A stretch of DNA of 33,552 bases from Omnitrophica bacterium RIFCSPLOWO2_01_FULL_45_10b (GTDB lineage Bacteria > Omnitrophota > Omnitrophia > Omnitrophales > Danuiimicrobiaceae), in contig MHFM01000012.1 of the NCBI GenBank assembly GCA_001804205.1, positions 41,975-75,526 on the forward strand, in the 5' to 3' direction. The notes under the pieces are model-generated. The model was not told the DNA's origin. It worked only from the letters and a program-made list of their open reading frames with translations, and did no database searches. Made by a program: the position numbers and the translations under genes. Shown piece after piece: positions 31,821 through 33,552 of the stretch. Every line of letters starts with the position of its first letter. Positions within the stretch are counted from its first letter, which is position 1.

Positions 31821-33278
31821 CTAAATTTTGACTGATTTGCGCTCGGCACGCTCATAAAGCATAATATAGCGCCGCGCTGATTTAGCCCACGAAAAATCGC
31901 AAATCATTCCATTCCGGATCAACTTCGTCCAGGCTTTCTGGTTTTGATAAACGCTGACGGCACGGCGCATGGTTTCCAAAAGGTCGCGCGATTCATAACC
32001 GGAAAAAACAAAACCATTTCCATGCCCGCTTTTCGGATTAAATTCCTGAACGGTATCCACAAGCCCGCCTGTTTCTCTAACAATGGGGACTGTCCCCAAG
32101 CGAAGCGCAAACATCGGGCCCAAACCGCAAGGCTCATAACGCGAAGGCGTTAAAAACAGATCGGCGCCGGCATAAATCCGTTTCGCCATTTTATCATCAA
32201 AGGTAATATTTAAGCCTAAATGCTCGGGATGCCGTTTCTGCAAAACGCGAAGCGCTTTGTGATATTCCTCAGCGCCGGTTCCTAAAATGATAAGCTGCCA
32301 ATTTTCTTTCGCCATGTCCTCAACGATTGGCGCAAGAATGTCGAGCCCTTTTTGATCGACAAGCCTGCCGATGAAAGCAAAGAGCGGAATTTTTGGGTCC
32401 ACTTTCAAATGGTTTTCCTTTTGAAGCGCTTGCTTGCACAGTTTTTTCCCTTCCAAATCTTTGGCTGTGAAATTGGCTGGAATTTCCTTTTCATGTTCGG
32501 GATCCCATTCGCTCGGATCGATTCCATTAACAATCCCGAAAAGGTCCCCTTTGCGCCTGGCCAACACTGCTTCCAATCCGCATCCAAAACCCGGCGTTTG
32601 AATTTCTTCGGCATATCGTTCACTCACCGTTGTTAAAGCATCCGAATAGACAAGGCCGCCTTTCAAAAAGCTAACCTTGCCGTAAAATTCAAGCCGCTCA
32701 AATCGAAACTCATCCCATGAAAGTCCGGTTACCGGCATTGAATCCGGAGGGAAATTTCCCTGATACGCCAAATTGTGAATTGTAAATAATGTTTTTGTTT
32801 TCTTAAAAAATGGATCGCCTTGGTAAAGCGTTTTCAAATAAACGGGAATCAAACCTGTTTGCCAATCGTGGCAATGAACGATGTCGGGTTTTATTTTAAG
32901 CCGCTTCAATGCCTCAACGGTAGCGCGCTGAAACAACGTAAAGCGGCGGTCATTATCCGGATAGTCACCCATCGGAGTTCCGTATAACTCGTCTCGGTCG
33001 AAATATTCATTGTGACCGATAAAAAAGATTTTAAGTTCTCCGAATTTCAAAGAAAAAATAGAGGCGGTCTCTACTTCAGACCCGAGCGGAACGTGAATCT
33101 TCTCGCCAACCGGTTCTAAAGTAAAACCTTTTTTGGTAATCCGTTTATATTTAGGAAGAAAAACGGAAACGCGGTGCCCAAGCTTTGCGATTTCCTTCGG
33201 CAGGCTGCCCAATACATCTCCGAGCCCTCCCGTTGTCGCAAACGGCACCATTTCGGAAGAAACAAATACAACGTCCAT
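31821..33278 (-). CDS. glgA: Glycogen synthase (GT5), with Thr in place of the usual Lys15
   Basis: GlgA adds glucose from a nucleotide sugar to a growing alpha-1,4-glucan. The 485-aa protein has the GT5 N terminus VFVSSEMVPFATTGGLGDVL, HCHDWQTGLIPVYLK, FTIHNLAYQG and the C-terminal PSRYEPCGLGPMFALRLGTV. The KTGGL motif of the classical enzyme is TTGGL here, so the Lys that contacts the sugar nucleotide in E. coli GlgA is Thr15. The start at 33278 is 4 nt from the inverted-repeat element, whose end ACGGGG stands where a Shine-Dalgarno would. A CBM48 protein gene lies just upstream. Confidence 0.95.
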   Translation of the reverse strand: MDVVFVSSEMVPFATTGGLGDVLGSLPKEIAKLGHRVSVFLPKYKRITKKGFTLEPVGEKIHVPLGSEVETASIFSLKFGELKIFFIGHNEYFDRDELYGTPMGDYPDNDRRFTLFQRATVEALKRLKIKPDIVHCHDWQTGLIPVYLKTLYQGDPFFKKTKTLFTIHNLAYQGNFPPDSMPVTGLSWDEFRFERLEFYGKVSFLKGGLVYSDALTTVSERYAEEIQTPGFGCGLEAVLARRKGDLFGIVNGIDPSEWDPEHEKEIPANFTAKDLEGKKLCKQALQKENHLKVDPKIPLFAFIGRLVDQKGLDILAPIVEDMAKENWQLIILGTGAEEYHKALRVLQKRHPEHLGLNITFDDKMAKRIYAGADLFLTPSRYEPCGLGPMFALRLGTVPIVRETGGLVDTVQEFNPKSGHGNGFVFSGYESRDLLETMRRAVSVYQNQKAWTKLIRNGMICDFSWAKSARRYIMLYERAERKSVKI

Positions 33279-33281
33279 AAA

Positions 33282-33405
33282 CCCCGTTAGAGATAGGAAA
33301 TGCCTTCGGCATTTCCGTGTATTCTCTGTAAAATTTCTAACTTGTTCATCGTGTTTGTCATATCTTTACACTTGTTATTATGAAGACGCATTATCTCTAA
33401 CGGGG
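33282..33405. mobile_element. Inverted-repeat element with CCCCGTTAGAGATA ends upstream of glgA
   Basis: CCCCGTTAGAGATA (33282-33295) and TATCTCTAACGGGG (33392-33405) are perfect 14-bp inverted ends of a 124-bp unit. An internal hairpin, GGAAATGCC TTC GGCATTTCC, lies at 33296-33316. On the minus strand it ends TCTAACGGGGTTTATG, where ATG is the glgA start. The end sequence is shared with the element at 19644-19750. Confidence 0.65.
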
Positions 33406-33413
33406 TAAACTCC

Positions 33414-33551
33414 TCATGTAATTTCAATGACACAATTCCAAGTTCCAAACGCGTTGGGAACGCAAATGACCGGCCTTTGGTCATTTTCCCAATTTCCGTC
33501 TACAAGATAGCGATATTCATAGCGCCCCGGCTTTAATTTAAGGGACAAACG
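33414..33551 (-). CDS. CBM48 (isoamylase early-set/AMPK glycogen-binding) domain protein, C-terminal end
   Basis: The last 45 codons before a TGA at 33416-33414 encode KLKPGRYEYRYLVDGNWEND and VPNAFGTWNCVIEIT. This matches the glycogen-binding CBM48 fold of branching enzymes and AMPK beta subunits, with the G-x-Y-x-Y-R-Y-x-V-D-G core. The gene enters from beyond the window edge, so its size and any catalytic domain are unknown. Its position just before glgA supports a role in glycogen metabolism. Confidence 0.8.
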   Translation of the reverse strand, partial: RLSLKLKPGRYEYRYLVDGNWENDQRPVICVPNAFGTWNCVIEIT

Positions 33552-33552
33552 C

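Noticed and set aside
33287..33484. 65-codon minus-strand ORF upstream of glgA
   Set aside because: It reads through the inverted-repeat element and is out of frame with the CBM48 coding sequence, which explains the same DNA better.

Overview
The window reads as chromosome from a diderm bacterium of moderate GC (mid-40s percent by eye). Signal-peptide beta-barrel proteins, lipoproteins and an AsmA-type protein show an outer membrane. The gene set and the many short palindromic repeats suggest an uncultivated lineage such as Candidatus Omnitrophota (former OP3). That placement is an inference: there is no rRNA here to settle it. All genes except rnc lie on the minus strand, so operons read from high to low coordinates.

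Layout from high to low coordinates. At 33.6-28.2 kb are the 3' end of a CBM48 glycogen-binding protein, glgA, thiG, leuB, a REP-associated transposase (RAYT) and asd. At 28.2-25.2 kb is an accessory-looking stretch: a brnTA toxin-antitoxin pair bracketed by a repeated motif, a DEDDh exonuclease, a PD-(D/E)XK-like protein and an alternative-oxidase-like diiron protein. At 25.2-20.7 kb are truA, rplM-rpsI with a consensus promoter, a putative tiny lipoprotein and an AsmA-like protein. rnc (19.8-20.5 kb, plus strand) diverges from the arginine operon.

From 19.6 to 7.3 kb runs one biosynthetic cluster, argC-J-B-D-F-G-H followed by lysA-dapF-dapA-dapB. It has every step from glutamate to arginine except carbamoyl phosphate supply, plus four genes of the diaminopimelate/lysine branch; asd for the same branch lies at 28-29 kb. 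A perfect consensus sigma-70 promoter precedes argC, and between them lies a leader with a 13-codon ORF and an intrinsic terminator, which looks like an attenuator. Downstream of dapB are a 547-aa outer-membrane barrel protein, a 1562-aa DUF11/SdrD-B-like protein with a predicted C-terminal barrel, a lipoprotein, an intrinsic terminator, and the 5' end of uvrA.

The most unusual theme is repeat DNA placed with unusual precision. Terminal inverted repeats supply the stop codon, ribosome-binding site or start codon of flanking genes (argC/argJ, glgA). A RAYT gene is joined by ATGA overlaps to both neighbours. Palindromic repeats are inserted in frame inside thiG and inside the RAYT gene itself. 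An identical 28-bp palindrome occurs in the RAYT gene and between argH and lysA.
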